Source of the DNA: Pseudoalteromonas sp. XMcav2-N
GTDB taxonomy: Bacteria > Pseudomonadota > Gammaproteobacteria > Enterobacterales > Alteromonadaceae
NCBI RefSeq assembly: GCF_024124545.1
Contig: NZ_JAMXSF010000002.1
Span: forward strand, 248,001 to 312,000
Length of the DNA: 64,000 nt
Reading direction: 5' to 3'
The translations under genes and the position numbers were made by a program. Positions 45,268 through 55,428 of this stretch are shown here, in pieces (within the stretch, counting starts at the first letter, position 1; each line of letters begins with the position of its first letter). Below the pieces are notes generated by a model. It was not told the DNA's origin. It made no database searches and saw only the letters and a program-made list of their open reading frames with translations.

Positions 45268-46809
45268 ATGATGTGTTCTTAAGGGGAGGCTCAGCTTCTA
45301 AATATGGCGAGGACAAGTGCCCATCAGGATCAAAACTAAGCGGGTTTGTATTCGGTGTTCAGACCAGGAGGGTATCCAGGTTAAGATACCGATTGCGGTG
45401 GCAGATGACAGGGGCACGAGGCTGCGATGATTTATGTGATCTGTCACTTAATTTATGATGTGTTCTCCATGAGTAGGCACTCAACTTACAAATCTGGGAC
45501 GGCTCAAGTATTGATGGCTGTGTTAGGAGGTTGCGATGCTTTGTGTGATCCATCGCTTATTAATGATGTGTTCTTAAGGGGAGGCTCAGCTTCTAAATAT
45601 GGCGAGGACAAGTGCCCATCAGGATCAAAACTAAGCGGGTTTGCATTCGCTATTCAGACCAGGAGGGTATCCAGGTTAAGATACCGATTGCGGTGTTCGA
45701 TGACAGGGGCACGAGGCTGCGATGATTTATGTGATCTATCACTTAATTTATGATGTGTTCTCCATGAGTAGGCACTCAACTTACAAATCTGGAACGGCTC
45801 AAGTATTGATGGCTGTGTTAGGAGGGTCGAGTAGTGAGGTTGCGATGCTTTGTGTGATCCATCGCTTGATAATGATGTGTTCTTAAGGGGTGGCTCTGCT
45901 TCTAAATATGGCGAGGACAAGTGCCCATCAGGATCAAAACTAAGCGGGTTTGCGTTCGGTGTTCAGACCAGGAGGGTATCCAGGTTAAGATACCGATTGC
46001 GGTGTTCGATGACAGGGGCACGAGGCAGCGATGATTTATGTGATCTATCACTTAATTTATGATGTGTTTTTCATGAGTAGGCACTCAACTTAAAAATCTG
46101 GGACGGCTCAAGTATTGATGGCTGTGTTAGGAGGGCTGAGTAATGAGGTTACGATGCTTTGTGTGATCCATCGCTTGATAATGATGTGTTCTTAAGGGAA
46201 GGCTCTGCTTCTAAATATGGCGAGGACAAGTGCCCATCAGGATCAAAACTAAGCGGGTTTGCATTCGGTATTCAGACCAGGAGGGTATCCAGGTTAAGAT
46301 ACCGATTGCGGTGTTCGATGACAGGGGCACGAGGCTGCGATGATTAATGTGATCTATCACTTAATTTATGATGTGTTCCCCATGAGTAGGCACTCAACTT
46401 ACAAATCTGGAACGGCTCAAGTGTTGATGGCTGTGTTAGGAGGGCCGAGTAGTGAGGTTGCGATGCTTTGTGTGATCCATCGCTTACTAATGATGTGTTC
46501 TTAAAGGAAGGCTCTGCTTCTAAATATGGCGAGGACAAGTGCCCATCAGGATCAAAACTAAGCGGGTTTGCATTCGGTATTCAGACCAGGAGGGTATCCA
46601 GGTTAAGATACCGATTGCGGTGTTCGATGACAGGGGCACGAGGCTGCGATGATTAATGTGATCTATCGCTTAATTTATGATGTGTTCTCCATGAGTAGGC
46701 ACTCAACTTACAAATCTGGAACGGCCCAAGTGTTGATGGCTATGTTAGGAGGGCCGAGTAGTGAGGTTGCGATGCTTTGTGTGATCCATCGCTTATTAAT
46801 GATGTGTTC
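45268..46809 (+). repeat. Five-unit 309-bp tandem array, 11 Ter-like sites
   Basis: Sites with ATGATGTGTTC at 45268, 45455, 45563, 45750, 45872, 46059 (ends TTT), 46181, 46368, 46490, 46677 and 46799, all on the plus strand. Two alternate per unit: type A (followed by TTAAG) and type B (followed mostly by TCCATGAG, with CCCATGAG and TTCATGAG variants), 187 bp from A to B and 122 bp from B to A, period 309 bp. The first unit is 295 bp because 14 bp are missing near 45530. Units are nearly identical inside the array, while flanking units (45.1-45.25 and 46.81-47.2 kb) are diverged. Short open frames of 61-70 codons recur in each unit but lack ribosome-binding sites and are not called. Confidence 0.85.
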
Positions 46810-46928
46810 TTAATGAATGAGTACTCAACTTAAAAACTTGGTGCGGATCAAGATTTAGGTACTGACGATTGTTTTAGGAAAGCAGGGCTGTAAGGCCGCG
46901 AGCATTCCGGTGTTTTATACCTTTATTT

Positions 46929-46939
46929 ATGAAGTGTTC
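46929..46939 (+). other. Degenerate Ter-like site 13
   Basis: ATGAAGTGTTC, one mismatch to the consensus, in diverged flank of the array. Confidence 0.5.
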
Positions 46940-47058
46940 ATCATGATGAGGGTATCAACTTAAAAATCTGATGCGGAACAAGGTTTAGGTACAGTTGTCT
47001 GTTTTGGGTTAAAATATCAGTAAAGTAGCAATGTATCATGATATCTAACTCTTTAATA

Positions 47059-47069
47059 ATGATGTGTTC
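47059..47069 (+). other. Ter-like site 14
   Basis: ATGATGTGTTC followed by CTTT, 130 bp after the previous one, outside the near-identical units. Confidence 0.68.
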
Positions 47070-47197
47070 CTTTCAGGTGGTAAAATAATCGTTGATTAAC
47101 GACTTTTTAAAGCCCCCACCACATAAAGGCATACATTGATAGTTGGGGAACTAAACAGTATTGGGTAACTCTAATGTTATATTTTTACTAAATATTG

Positions 47198-47208
47198 ATG
47201 ATGTGTTC
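47198..47208 (+). other. Ter-like site 15
   Basis: TTGATGTGTTC, one base off the 11-mer but with the 9-base core intact; 139 bp after site 14. Confidence 0.62.
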
Positions 47209-47804
47209 TTGATGTGAAGGTTCCCTTATTTTTTTGGCTAGGAGTATAATGGTTAGCCAGCTTACGAGTGCTCTTATTAGTTGTAAAAATTGATCTAGTG
47301 ACAGTGTTCGGATATAGATAATAACGGCTGACGTACTTTAGTGTATTTTGAAAAATGTTGGATATGGATTAATGTTGTTAGATATACCTGATTTGAACTT
47401 GGTCGCTTTATTAAAGAAAATAAAATTTCATGTTTTCAACCTGACGCTGGGCATATTATGTTTATGTTACATATCACTTTACCGAAAAAGCCATTGCTTA
47501 CTAAAAGAATAGTGAACAATGTAAGTGCTTACTATCATATTTTTGATTTGACCTCAAAGTTATAATGAAACGGATTACGTGAGACGAGCAACGAAGATAA
47601 TAATTTCAAGAACAGACACATAACCTAAATTAGTTAAAAAAATTAATGATCCTTAAATAACATACAGATACATGAACAGTAAATTTTTCACTCAAGTATA
47701 TTAGTAGTTCATCAAACTAACCTTTCGATCGGAAATAACTAAAAAGGAATAGATACCCACTCAGTGTCTGTACTATCAACTTTGTAGGTACGTTAATTCA
47801 GCTT
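47209..47804. other. Non-coding AT-rich stretch before tus
   Basis: About 600 bp without supported gene or Ter-like site. No terminator hairpin for tus was obvious. Confidence 0.4.
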
Positions 47805-48686
47805 CTACGTGTGATCCTCGTTAACTTTTTCTAGATAAATTCTTTCTATCAAATAATTGTATTCTTTCTTTCGTGGATCTGTATCTTCTCGAATATAATT
47901 TTTTAACTCACCAATCTTTGTTTCTTTTTGCGGATTTAAAAGAACGAATGGAAGTGCACCGCTTACATGATATCGATTCTTTGCACTAAAACGAACATTC
48001 ACCTCTGGGCTAACTCTGGTAGGGCGCCTAATCCGTAACTTTGCTGATGACGATAAACTTGAAACCCTAAGTCGTTCTTGTTCTACGATTGATTGCCAAT
48101 TATTTTGGTCGATTGCTCTTGGATTAGTATATTGAGATGAGCGTTGGAGTATGTCCAAAGCGGCCTTTTTAGACAATGTTTTTGTTGAGTGTTTGGTCAT
48201 CCAGGTAAAACGGACTGAATATGGCACTGTGTGTTCAAAGTGTATCTTTCTATAAGCTGCCAAAGTTACTAACCCTGGCACTGCACTATGCACTGCTTCA
48301 AATCTTGCGTCGTTATTTGCAATTTCTAAAACTAGTTCTTTAAAGGCATCTTTAGCTAAGTTAATTTCGACTAGGCGATTTCGAATTTCACTTTTTGGGT
48401 CGTTAACTAAAAGCAATCCTGGATGGCGTGTAAGTACTTTGCCACTTTCTTTCTTATCAAGAAAAAGGTCTTTAAATGATGTAATACAATGTGAAAGAGC
48501 TACATCTCCCGTCAATTTTTCTACAGGAATACTTTCAGGAGCCGAAGTCTCGTCCTTTTTTTCTACAGCAGGAAGCTTAAAATATACAGCTTGTGTAACA
48601 TCTGCTGCTTGTATCTCCTCACAGAACAAAGATATTTGTTCAAAAAGATAATCAAAATGTGACCTTATAGACAGTTTACTTTTCAT
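47805..48686 (-). CDS. tus: Tus replication terminus-binding protein
   Basis: 293 residues (E. coli Tus 309). Blocks align along the whole chain: [10 protein letters not shown] with E. coli [30 protein letters not shown] with [37 protein letters not shown] with TLRFGWANKHIIKNLHR; and [17 protein letters not shown] with LPQNAKLKIKRPVKVQP. Phe129 and His133 match E. coli Phe140 and His144, which hold the flipped cytosine in the Tus-Ter lock, and Leu76 replaces Ile79. Bound at Ter, Tus stops the replicative helicase from one side. The gene lies between the origin-side Ter cluster and a Ter-like site 121 bp upstream of its start. Confidence 0.92.
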   Translation of the reverse strand: [293 protein letters not shown]

Positions 48687-48806
48687 GAGATGACCAATCA
48701 GAACTATTTAAAAACAGAAGTGATTATACACTTACTTACTCATTTTCTTGATAAAATTTGTTATAAGCTGAATTTTGCTGAGATAAAAATTGAACCAGGA
48801 AAATGT

Positions 48807-48817
48807 ATGATGTGTTC
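48807..48817 (+). other. Ter-like site 16, in the tus promoter region
   Basis: ATGATGTGTTC preceded by AAATGT, about 121 bp upstream of the tus start codon. In E. coli, TerB likewise overlaps the tus promoter and mediates autorepression. Confidence 0.68.
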
Positions 48818-48899
48818 CTTTTATTTTAGACTAGCTTGCTCTTTTTTACAACTGGATCTGGAGCCGTTGTTAATTTAGTAGGAGCTTAACTTATTTTGA

Positions 48900-50199
48900 A
48901 ATATAGAGAATTACTCGTAACTTCAAGAGCAGGGGCTAAAGTAAAAATAGGTTGTTTGCTTTTGTGGGTCTAAATTAACATTTGTTGTAGTCAAAAAATA
49001 CTGGTACATCCTTTTCCATAAAATGACTCTTTCTACATCAGTTATTTCTGCAATCAATGAAAAGTAGCAATCTCAGGCACATATTTTTTCTTCGTAATCT
49101 ACTGTTTCATTTCAATATAAGGCCGCTTATCAGATCTCAAAAATGATAGCCTGAAATGCTCAGAACAATCAAATTTGCTAAGGTCAACTTCGGTGGAAAA
49201 TAGTTTTCTTAGAAGACTTGTTTATGTGTGACTTAGCCGCAAACCTTAGTCTTACAAAAATGCATCAATGATGTGCCAAATAGATCAAATTTAATTACCT
49301 ATAGGAAACACATCTCGATTACCTGTCTTAGCTTTTGAGCTCTGGTACTAAAATGATCGTCAATCAGGCCATCTGAAATCGGTGATTGATAGTGGCTGTT
49401 AGCTCTAACCCCGAAGTTGAACTTGTGATGAGCTATAAGTCCGCGCCGTTGTCGCACCAAAGAGCCACAGTATGTTTCTCTGATATTACAATAATGAGCG
49501 CTCGCTATAGTGCGCAGACTTATCCAACGAATCACTTTATGGCCCTTTAAGCGATGTAGCTTTAACTGCCACTTAAATCCTGCAGTTGTAAATTTTATTA
49601 CTCCAGTTAATGGTTAGCCGATTTCCTTAGCAATAAACGATCGTTGGCTTTCCATGCTGCATGATACTTCAGTTAAAATATGTCGCTGTAAATTAGGCAG
49701 CACGTGTGATGGGCATATTTACACATTGATTGATTTAGACAGAAACCTGGCATGGCAGGGCTCGCAATCTGTGCATTAAAGTAAGGACATGCTTTTGGGT
49801 CAAAAGTGTCTATCGCAAGTATCTTATTCGAAATTGTAGTGTGTCATGGTATTAAGGCTGGGTTAGGCAACTGCTAAATGAGCGCCGCCGTTAAACTTTG
49901 ACTAGTTCTAGACATGATACAGATTGTAGCGATAACCCCTTGAAATAACCATGATACGATATTCTGTCTGGATACAAGGGTCATCATCTTATAATTGCTT
50001 TGTAGCAGGACATTGTAATCATAAGTTATCTTAGCAAATATACGCAAACTTCTTGATAGCGAGTTAATTTAACATAATTCTTTGATGTAAAGAATTACTC
50101 GTAAACACATTAAACAGACCGACTGAGATAACCTTATCTCCTGGAGAATATAGGGCATATTACTGAGGTGCTGAGTATAATAAAAACTCCAAAAAATGT
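48900..50199. other. Gene-poor region between tus and the DAHP synthase gene
   Basis: About 1.3 kb of AT-rich DNA without a supported gene. The longest frame (49299-49535, minus, 78 codons) has no recognisable pattern or ribosome-binding site. GAATTACTCGTAA occurs twice (about 48909 and 50092), showing decayed duplication. A one-mismatch inverted Ter-like sequence AAACACATC is at 49306-49314. An XerD-arm-like ATTTAACATAA lies at 50067-50077. Confidence 0.45.
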
Positions 50200-50210
50200 A
50201 TGATGTGTTC
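50200..50210 (+). other. Ter-like site 17
   Basis: ATGATGTGTTC preceded by AAAAAATGT, like site 16. About 100 bp before the DAHP synthase start. Confidence 0.68.
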
Positions 50211-50311
50211 TATATTTTCTTTGAACTATTAAATTCTTCGAAATATCCTTGAAGCTGTAGCGTCTATAAGGTACCTTGCCTTTGAGGTAACTAATGAGGA
50301 ATGAGGAAAAT

Positions 50312-51667
50312 ATGAAACCTTGGAGCCCAGATAGCTGGAGAGAACATCCGATTGTTCAACAACCTGAATATCCTGACAAATTAGAGCTTGAATCAGTAGA
50401 AAAACAGATCAATGCTGCACCGCCTTTGGTATTCGCAGAAGAAACTCGAAGTCTGTATAAGAGCTTAGCAGATGTGTGTGAAGGGAAGGCATTTTTGTTG
50501 CAGGGTGGAGATTGTGCCGAATCGTTCGCAGACTTCAGTGCGACCAGTATAAGAGATACATTTAAGACGCTGTTGCAAATGGCTGTAGTTCTGACTTATG
50601 GCGGCAAGTGTCCGGTTGTCAAAATCGCAAGAATGGCAGGGCAATATGCTAAACCCAGGTCATCCGATTTTGAGACGATCAATGGCGTGGCATTACCTTC
50701 CTACCGAGGTGACATAGTAAATAGTTTTGAGTTTACAGAAGATGCTCGCATACCTGATCCGAAAAGATTACTGACGGCCTACCATCACAGTGCATCAACG
50801 CTCAACTTGCTGCGTGCGTTCGCGCAAGGCGGGCTTGCAGACCTTCATCAAGTCAGCCGTTGGAATATGAGCTTTGTTGCAGCAAACCCGATGAAAGAGA
50901 AATTTCAGCAACTCGCCAATCGAATCCAGGAAGCACTTGAGTTCATGGAAGTGTGCGGTATCGACTCTACTGTTGCCCCAAGTCTTAAAGAGACTCACTT
51001 ATATACATCACACGAAGCACTGTTGCTTGGTTATGAGCAGGCTCTCACTCGCAGAGACCATTTAAGTGGAGACTGGTATGACTGCTCAGCTCACTTTGTT
51101 TGGATTGGTGAACGTACAAGGCAACTTGACCACGCGCATATCGAATTTTTCAGAGGAATAAAGAACCCGATTGGTGTGAAAGTAGGCCCAGGTATGAAGC
51201 CAGACGAGCTTATCGAGTTGATCGACGCTTTGAATCCAGAAAACATACCCGGCCGCCTTACGCTAATCACCAGAATGGGGGCTGATGTTTTACCAGAAAA
51301 GCTACCGGCTTTGGTCAGAAAGGTTCAGCAAGAAGGGCGTAAGGTCGTGTGGAGTTCCGACCCGATGCACGGTAATACTGAAAAGGCGAGTACAGGCTAT
51401 AAAACCCGTAGCTTCAATAACATTTTGCGCGAAATTAGTCAGTTTTTCGCTGTGCATAAGGCTGAAGGCTCATACCCTGGTGGTGTGCACTTAGAAATGA
51501 CTGGTCAGCACGTCACAGAATGTATCGGCGGTGCATATGGTCTGTCTGATGAAGACCTGGCGCAACGTTACCGCACACAATGTGATCCACGTTTAAACGC
51601 AGATCAAGTACTGGAACTCGGATTCTTGGTTGCAGACCTGCTAAAGGATGCGAGAAACCGAGTATAG
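50312..51667 (+). CDS. Class II 3-deoxy-7-phosphoheptulonate synthase
   Basis: 451 residues from the ATG at 50312 (GAGGAAAAT upstream; an ATG six codons earlier, also with GAGG, is an alternative). It starts [21 protein letters not shown], the plant-type DAHP synthase N-terminus. Further landmarks are [11 protein letters not shown] (metal Cys), [33 protein letters not shown] and [15 protein letters not shown]. It makes DAHP from PEP and erythrose 4-phosphate, the first shikimate-pathway step. Pseudoalteromonas relatives use extra class II enzymes for aromatic secondary metabolites, but here there is no adjacent biosynthetic cluster. The downstream ppsA supplies PEP. Confidence 0.95.
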   Translation: MKPWSPDSWREHPIVQQPEYPDKLELESVEKQINAAPPLVFAEETRSLYKSLADVCEGKAFLLQGGDCAESFADFSATSIRDTFKTLLQMAVVLTYGGKCPVVKIARMAGQYAKPRSSDFETINGVALPSYRGDIVNSFEFTEDARIPDPKRLLTAYHHSASTLNLLRAFAQGGLADLHQVSRWNMSFVAANPMKEKFQQLANRIQEALEFMEVCGIDSTVAPSLKETHLYTSHEALLLGYEQALTRRDHLSGDWYDCSAHFVWIGERTRQLDHAHIEFFRGIKNPIGVKVGPGMKPDELIELIDALNPENIPGRLTLITRMGADVLPEKLPALVRKVQQEGRKVVWSSDPMHGNTEKASTGYKTRSFNNILREISQFFAVHKAEGSYPGGVHLEMTGQHVTECIGGAYGLSDEDLAQRYRTQCDPRLNADQVLELGFLVADLLKDARNRV

Positions 51668-51676
51668 AACAAAGAT

Positions 51677-51699
51677 AAAAGGGCCTTGAAGGCCCTTTT
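51677..51699. terminator. Bidirectional terminator between DAHP synthase and ppsR
   Basis: AAAAGGGCCT-TGA-AGGCCCTTTT, with A-run and T-run on the two sides, between convergent genes. Confidence 0.88.
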
Positions 51700-51700
51700 A

Positions 51701-52510
51701 TTAATATTTACGCCTTTCCAGATTAGTTTCAGACATAATCTTGGCAGATATCTCCTCGACTGAGAATTTAGTGGAGTTGAGGTAAGGAGTTTTATTTTTC
51801 TTAAACAGCATTTCCACTTCTCTTACCTCAATCCGACATTGTCGTATCGATGCATATCTTGAGTTCGCCATACGTTCCTGTCTGATGGCCGACAAACGTT
51901 CAGGGTCGATCGTTAGACCAAATATCTTCTGTTTGTAAGGCATCAAACACTTAGGTAAAGCGCCTTTTTCAAGGTCATCTTCTGTCATTGGATAATTTGC
52001 AGCTTTGATACCGTACTGCAGGGCCAAGTACAAACTCGTCGGCGTTTTGCCGCTGCGACTCACGCCAACCAAAATAATATCGGCTTTTTCGTAGTCTTTT
52101 ACATTTGCGCCATCATCGTTGGCCAGTGCGTAATTGACCGCATCAATCCTGAAGTCATATGTAGCTTCATGAATGCTGTGTGTGCGGTGAACTTTTGGTA
52201 CCGGAGCGACTTTCAGCTCTCTTTTTACAATTTCGCTGGAGTAAGACAAGAAATCATAACAAACCCCGTCTGATGCAAGAATAATATCGGACAATTCGGG
52301 GTTTACAAAGGTGAAAAACACCAGCGGCTTTTCGCCACTTGTTTGCGCAGTAGCATTAATTAGCTCTTTGATTTTTTCTGCTTTTTCGACAGTCTCTACA
52401 AAAGGGATCGTCTTATGATTAAAGTCAACGGGAAACATCGACAACGTCGCATGCCCGAATACCTCTGATGTAATCGCTGTTCCATCAGATATATAAAATG
52501 CAGTTCTCAT
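51701..52510 (-). CDS. ppsR: PEP synthase regulatory protein (kinase/pyrophosphorylase)
   Basis: 269 residues. DUF299 landmarks: RTAFYISDGTAITSE at the start, the P-loop-like GVSRSGKTPTSLYLA, and YPMTEDDLEKGALP. It phosphorylates PEP synthase with ADP on a Thr near the catalytic His to switch it off and reverses this with phosphate. It is divergent from its target ppsA across 141 bp, the usual arrangement. Confidence 0.95.
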   Translation of the reverse strand: MRTAFYISDGTAITSEVFGHATLSMFPVDFNHKTIPFVETVEKAEKIKELINATAQTSGEKPLVFFTFVNPELSDIILASDGVCYDFLSYSSEIVKRELKVAPVPKVHRTHSIHEATYDFRIDAVNYALANDDGANVKDYEKADIILVGVSRSGKTPTSLYLALQYGIKAANYPMTEDDLEKGALPKCLMPYKQKIFGLTIDPERLSAIRQERMANSRYASIRQCRIEVREVEMLFKKNKTPYLNSTKFSVEEISAKIMSETNLERRKY

Positions 52511-52651
52511 TTTAACCTTTCAATTACTTTTTTAGTATTTTTTCGTGTCGCGGTTTACGCCGCTATGCATTAAGTTGTAGAATGCCTTCGACCTATAGGA
52601 AGGTCAATTTTTCTCTCACATTAAATACAATTTGTTTTTGGAGACAGTTCC

Positions 52652-55027
52652 GTGCAAGACTACGTTCTCTGGTATCAAGAATTAGGTATGCAAGACGTAC
52701 CTAGGGTTGGTGGTAAAAATGCCTCTCTGGGTGAAATGATATCTAATCTTGCCAATGCAGGTGTACAAGTACCCGGTGGATTCGCAACAACGGCAGACGC
52801 CTTTAATGAATTCCTCGAGCAATCAGGCCTGAATGAGAAAATTCACACTATTCTCGATTCCCTCGATGTTGACGACGTCAACGAACTTGCCAAAGTCGGC
52901 GCACAAATCCGCCAATGGGTTATTGATACTCCTTTCCAACCAGAATTAGACCAAGCCATTCGCGACGCATACGCCTCACTACACGGTGATGAAAGCAACG
53001 ATGTCTCCTTTGCTGTTCGTTCCTCTGCAACAGCCGAAGATATGCCAGACGCTTCGTTTGCAGGACAACAAGAGACTTTCCTTAACGTTAAAGGTATCGA
53101 CGCAGTAATGGTCGCTATCAAGCACGTTTTTGCCTCTTTGTTCAACGACCGCGCAATTTCTTATCGTGTTCACCAGGGCTACGACCATCGCGGCGTCGCG
53201 TTATCAGCTGGTATTCAGCGTATGGTACGTTCAGACAAAGCATCTTCAGGTGTTATGTTTACTATTGATACAGAATCAGGTTTTGAGGACGTAGTTTTCG
53301 TCACCTCGAGCTATGGTCTTGGTGAAATGGTCGTACAAGGCGCAGTAAACCCAGACGAGTTTTACGTCCACAAGCCAACACTAGCCAAGGGCTTGCCGGC
53401 AGTTGTAAGACGTAACATTGGCTCCAAAGCAATTCAAATGGTCTATTCGAACGATGAGTCTCACGGTAAGCAAGTAGAGATTGTTGATATGGACCCTGAG
53501 CTGTCAAACAAGTTCTCCATCACAGACAGCGAAGTACAGGAATTAGCAAAGCAAGCTGTTATCATCGAAAAGCATTACGGCCGTCCAATGGATATTGAAT
53601 GGGCAAAGGATGGTAACGATGGCAAGCTTTATATCGTACAGGCTCGCCCAGAAACGGTACGCTCTAATGAAGATGCTAACGTAATGGAGCGTTATCAGCT
53701 TAAAGAAAAATCAAGCATCGTTTGTGAAGGTCGTGCAATTGGCCACAAAATCGGTAGTGGTGTCGTACGCGTACTTAACTCGATTGACGAAATGGATAAA
53801 GTCGAGCAGGGCGATATCCTGGTTACTGACATGACAGACCCGGATTGGGAACCTATCATGAAACGCGCAGCTGCAATCGTAACGAATCGCGGCGGTCGTA
53901 CCTGTCACGCTGCAATCATCGCTCGAGAGTTGGGAATTCCGGCAGTAGTTGGTTGTGGTAATGCGACCGACACCATTAAACATGGTGATGAAGTAACGGT
54001 TTCATGTGCAGAAGGCGACACTGGATATATCTACCAGGGCAAACTAGACTTTGAAGTCATCTCATCACGTATCGATTCAATGCCTGACATTCCGATGAAG
54101 ATAATGATGAATGTGGGTAACCCAGACCGTGCTTTTGACTTTGCTAAGTTGCCACATGCAGGTATTGGTCTTGCTCGTTTAGAGTTCATCATTAACCGAA
54201 TGATTGGTGTACACCCTAAAGCGTTGATCAATTTCGACAGTCAGCCAGCTGATTTACAAGCTGAAATCAAAGAAATTATTGCTGGTTACGAGTCTCCTGT
54301 TGAGTTCTACATTGCTAAACTTGTCGAAGGGATCTCTACCCTTGGCGCAGCATTTGCGCCAGAGCGCGTGATTGTTCGTATGTCAGACTTTAAGTCTAAC
54401 GAATACGCAAACCTTGTTGGCGGTCAGCAGTATGAGCCGGAAGAAGAAAACCCGATGATCGGTTTCCGCGGCGCATCTCGTTATATTTCAGAAGATTTCC
54501 GCGAATGTTTCGCACTTGAGTGTGAAGCAATCAAACGCGTTCGTAACGAAATGGGTCTCGATAATGTTGAAATCATGATCCCATTCGTTCGTACACTTGA
54601 AGAAGCTGCAAAAGTTATACAGCTACTTGAAGAACACGGTCTTAAGCGCGGCGAAAATGGCTTGAAGGTTATCATGATGTGCGAGTTACCTTCTAACGCA
54701 TTGTTAGCAGAAGAGTTCCTTGAATATTTTGATGGCTTCTCGATTGGTTCGAACGACTTAACTCAGCTTACTCTTGGTCTTGACCGTGATTCCGGCCTTA
54801 TTGCTCACTTATTCGATGAGCGTAACCCGGCCATCAAAAAGCTGCTTTCTATGGCAATTCAAACAGCCAAAGCAAAAGGCAAGTATGTAGGTATTTGTGG
54901 ACAGGGACCTTCTGACCATGAAGACTTTGCAGCCTGGTTGGTTGCTCAGGGGATCGATTCAGTATCGCTTAACCCTGATACTGTTCTCGAAACCTGGCTA
55001 TACCTTGCTGAGCAAAACAAAGCTTAG
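52652..55027 (+). CDS. ppsA: Phosphoenolpyruvate synthase
   Basis: 791 residues with a GTG start at 52652, supported by GGAG about 9 bases upstream and by the N-terminus [25 protein letters not shown]. An ATP-grasp domain comes first, then the phospho-His domain with [21 protein letters not shown], and the PEP-binding barrel with [15 protein letters not shown] and [12 protein letters not shown]. It converts pyruvate and ATP to PEP, AMP and phosphate for gluconeogenesis. Together with glcB/aceA it equips this replicon for growth on acetate, pyruvate or amino acids. Confidence 0.97.
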   Translation: MQDYVLWYQELGMQDVPRVGGKNASLGEMISNLANAGVQVPGGFATTADAFNEFLEQSGLNEKIHTILDSLDVDDVNELAKVGAQIRQWVIDTPFQPELDQAIRDAYASLHGDESNDVSFAVRSSATAEDMPDASFAGQQETFLNVKGIDAVMVAIKHVFASLFNDRAISYRVHQGYDHRGVALSAGIQRMVRSDKASSGVMFTIDTESGFEDVVFVTSSYGLGEMVVQGAVNPDEFYVHKPTLAKGLPAVVRRNIGSKAIQMVYSNDESHGKQVEIVDMDPELSNKFSITDSEVQELAKQAVIIEKHYGRPMDIEWAKDGNDGKLYIVQARPETVRSNEDANVMERYQLKEKSSIVCEGRAIGHKIGSGVVRVLNSIDEMDKVEQGDILVTDMTDPDWEPIMKRAAAIVTNRGGRTCHAAIIARELGIPAVVGCGNATDTIKHGDEVTVSCAEGDTGYIYQGKLDFEVISSRIDSMPDIPMKIMMNVGNPDRAFDFAKLPHAGIGLARLEFIINRMIGVHPKALINFDSQPADLQAEIKEIIAGYESPVEFYIAKLVEGISTLGAAFAPERVIVRMSDFKSNEYANLVGGQQYEPEEENPMIGFRGASRYISEDFRECFALECEAIKRVRNEMGLDNVEIMIPFVRTLEEAAKVIQLLEEHGLKRGENGLKVIMMCELPSNALLAEEFLEYFDGFSIGSNDLTQLTLGLDRDSGLIAHLFDERNPAIKKLLSMAIQTAKAKGKYVGICGQGPSDHEDFAAWLVAQGIDSVSLNPDTVLETWLYLAEQNKA

Positions 55028-55040
55028 AAAGAGATTGATT

Positions 55041-55067
55041 AAGGCCTGCATTATGCAGGCCTTTTTT
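55041..55067 (+). terminator. Terminator of ppsA
   Basis: AAGGCCTGCA-TTA-TGCAGGCCTT, a 10-bp stem with T-run, 13 bp after the stop codon. It also ends the convergent PGPGW gene. Confidence 0.92.
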
Positions 55068-55074
55068 AAAAGAA

Positions 55075-55281
55075 TTATCTAAAACGTTTGTCTAGTTGAA
55101 CACAGGCACTCTTAAACCATACTTGACTCTTTTTCAGCCATACTCGTGCCCACGGGTAATTGAAGGATAAGCAAAGCAACGCACCAAGCAGAAAGAAAAT
55201 CGACGGGCCTGGTACCACAATAAACACTATCGCTAGCAAAGCACAAACCCCTGCAACTAAGTTCATCATAATTTTACTCAT
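55075..55281 (-). CDS. Small PGPGW-type membrane protein
   Basis: 68 residues with two hydrophobic segments around VVPGPSIFFLLGALLCL, then FNYPWARVWLKK. This is the pattern of the PGPGW putative transmembrane family, of unknown function. It sits on the minus strand between ppsA and ydiJ and is transcribed alone. Confidence 0.8.
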   Translation of the reverse strand: MSKIMMNLVAGVCALLAIVFIVVPGPSIFFLLGALLCLSFNYPWARVWLKKSQVWFKSACVQLDKRFR

Positions 55282-55428
55282 AGTGTGACCTCAAATTCGA
55301 TATTAGTATTAAATTTACTCCATATACCTGCTTTGATCCTTTTCAAAGTGTAACAAAACAAAAAATTCCAGATTTTTAACGAGACTCAACATGATACAAT
55401 AATGCCAAAGCAATAAATTATTACCGTC

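Noticed and set aside
45273..46656. Series of similar 61-70 codon open frames (for example beginning MFLRGGSASKYGEDKCPSG) in the Ter-like array
   Set aside because: They recur because the DNA unit is 309 bp, a multiple of three. Starts lie inside the Ter-like motif, ribosome-binding sites are missing, frames on both strands are equally open, and DNA is conserved without codon bias.
45268..46809. CRISPR array
   Set aside because: The whole unit including the would-be spacers is repeated; no variable spacers or cas genes exist.
48690..48878. 62-codon plus-strand frame upstream of tus
   Set aside because: Overlaps the tus promoter and a Ter-like site, no ribosome-binding site and no family pattern.
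49306..49314. Inverted Ter-like sequence (AAACACATC)
   Set aside because: One mismatch to the 9-base core and flanks unlike the other sites; similar matches occur by chance inside genes (for example near 39460).
49299..49535. 78-codon minus-strand frame in the gene-poor region
   Set aside because: No similarity pattern or translation signal; composition fits random AT-rich DNA.
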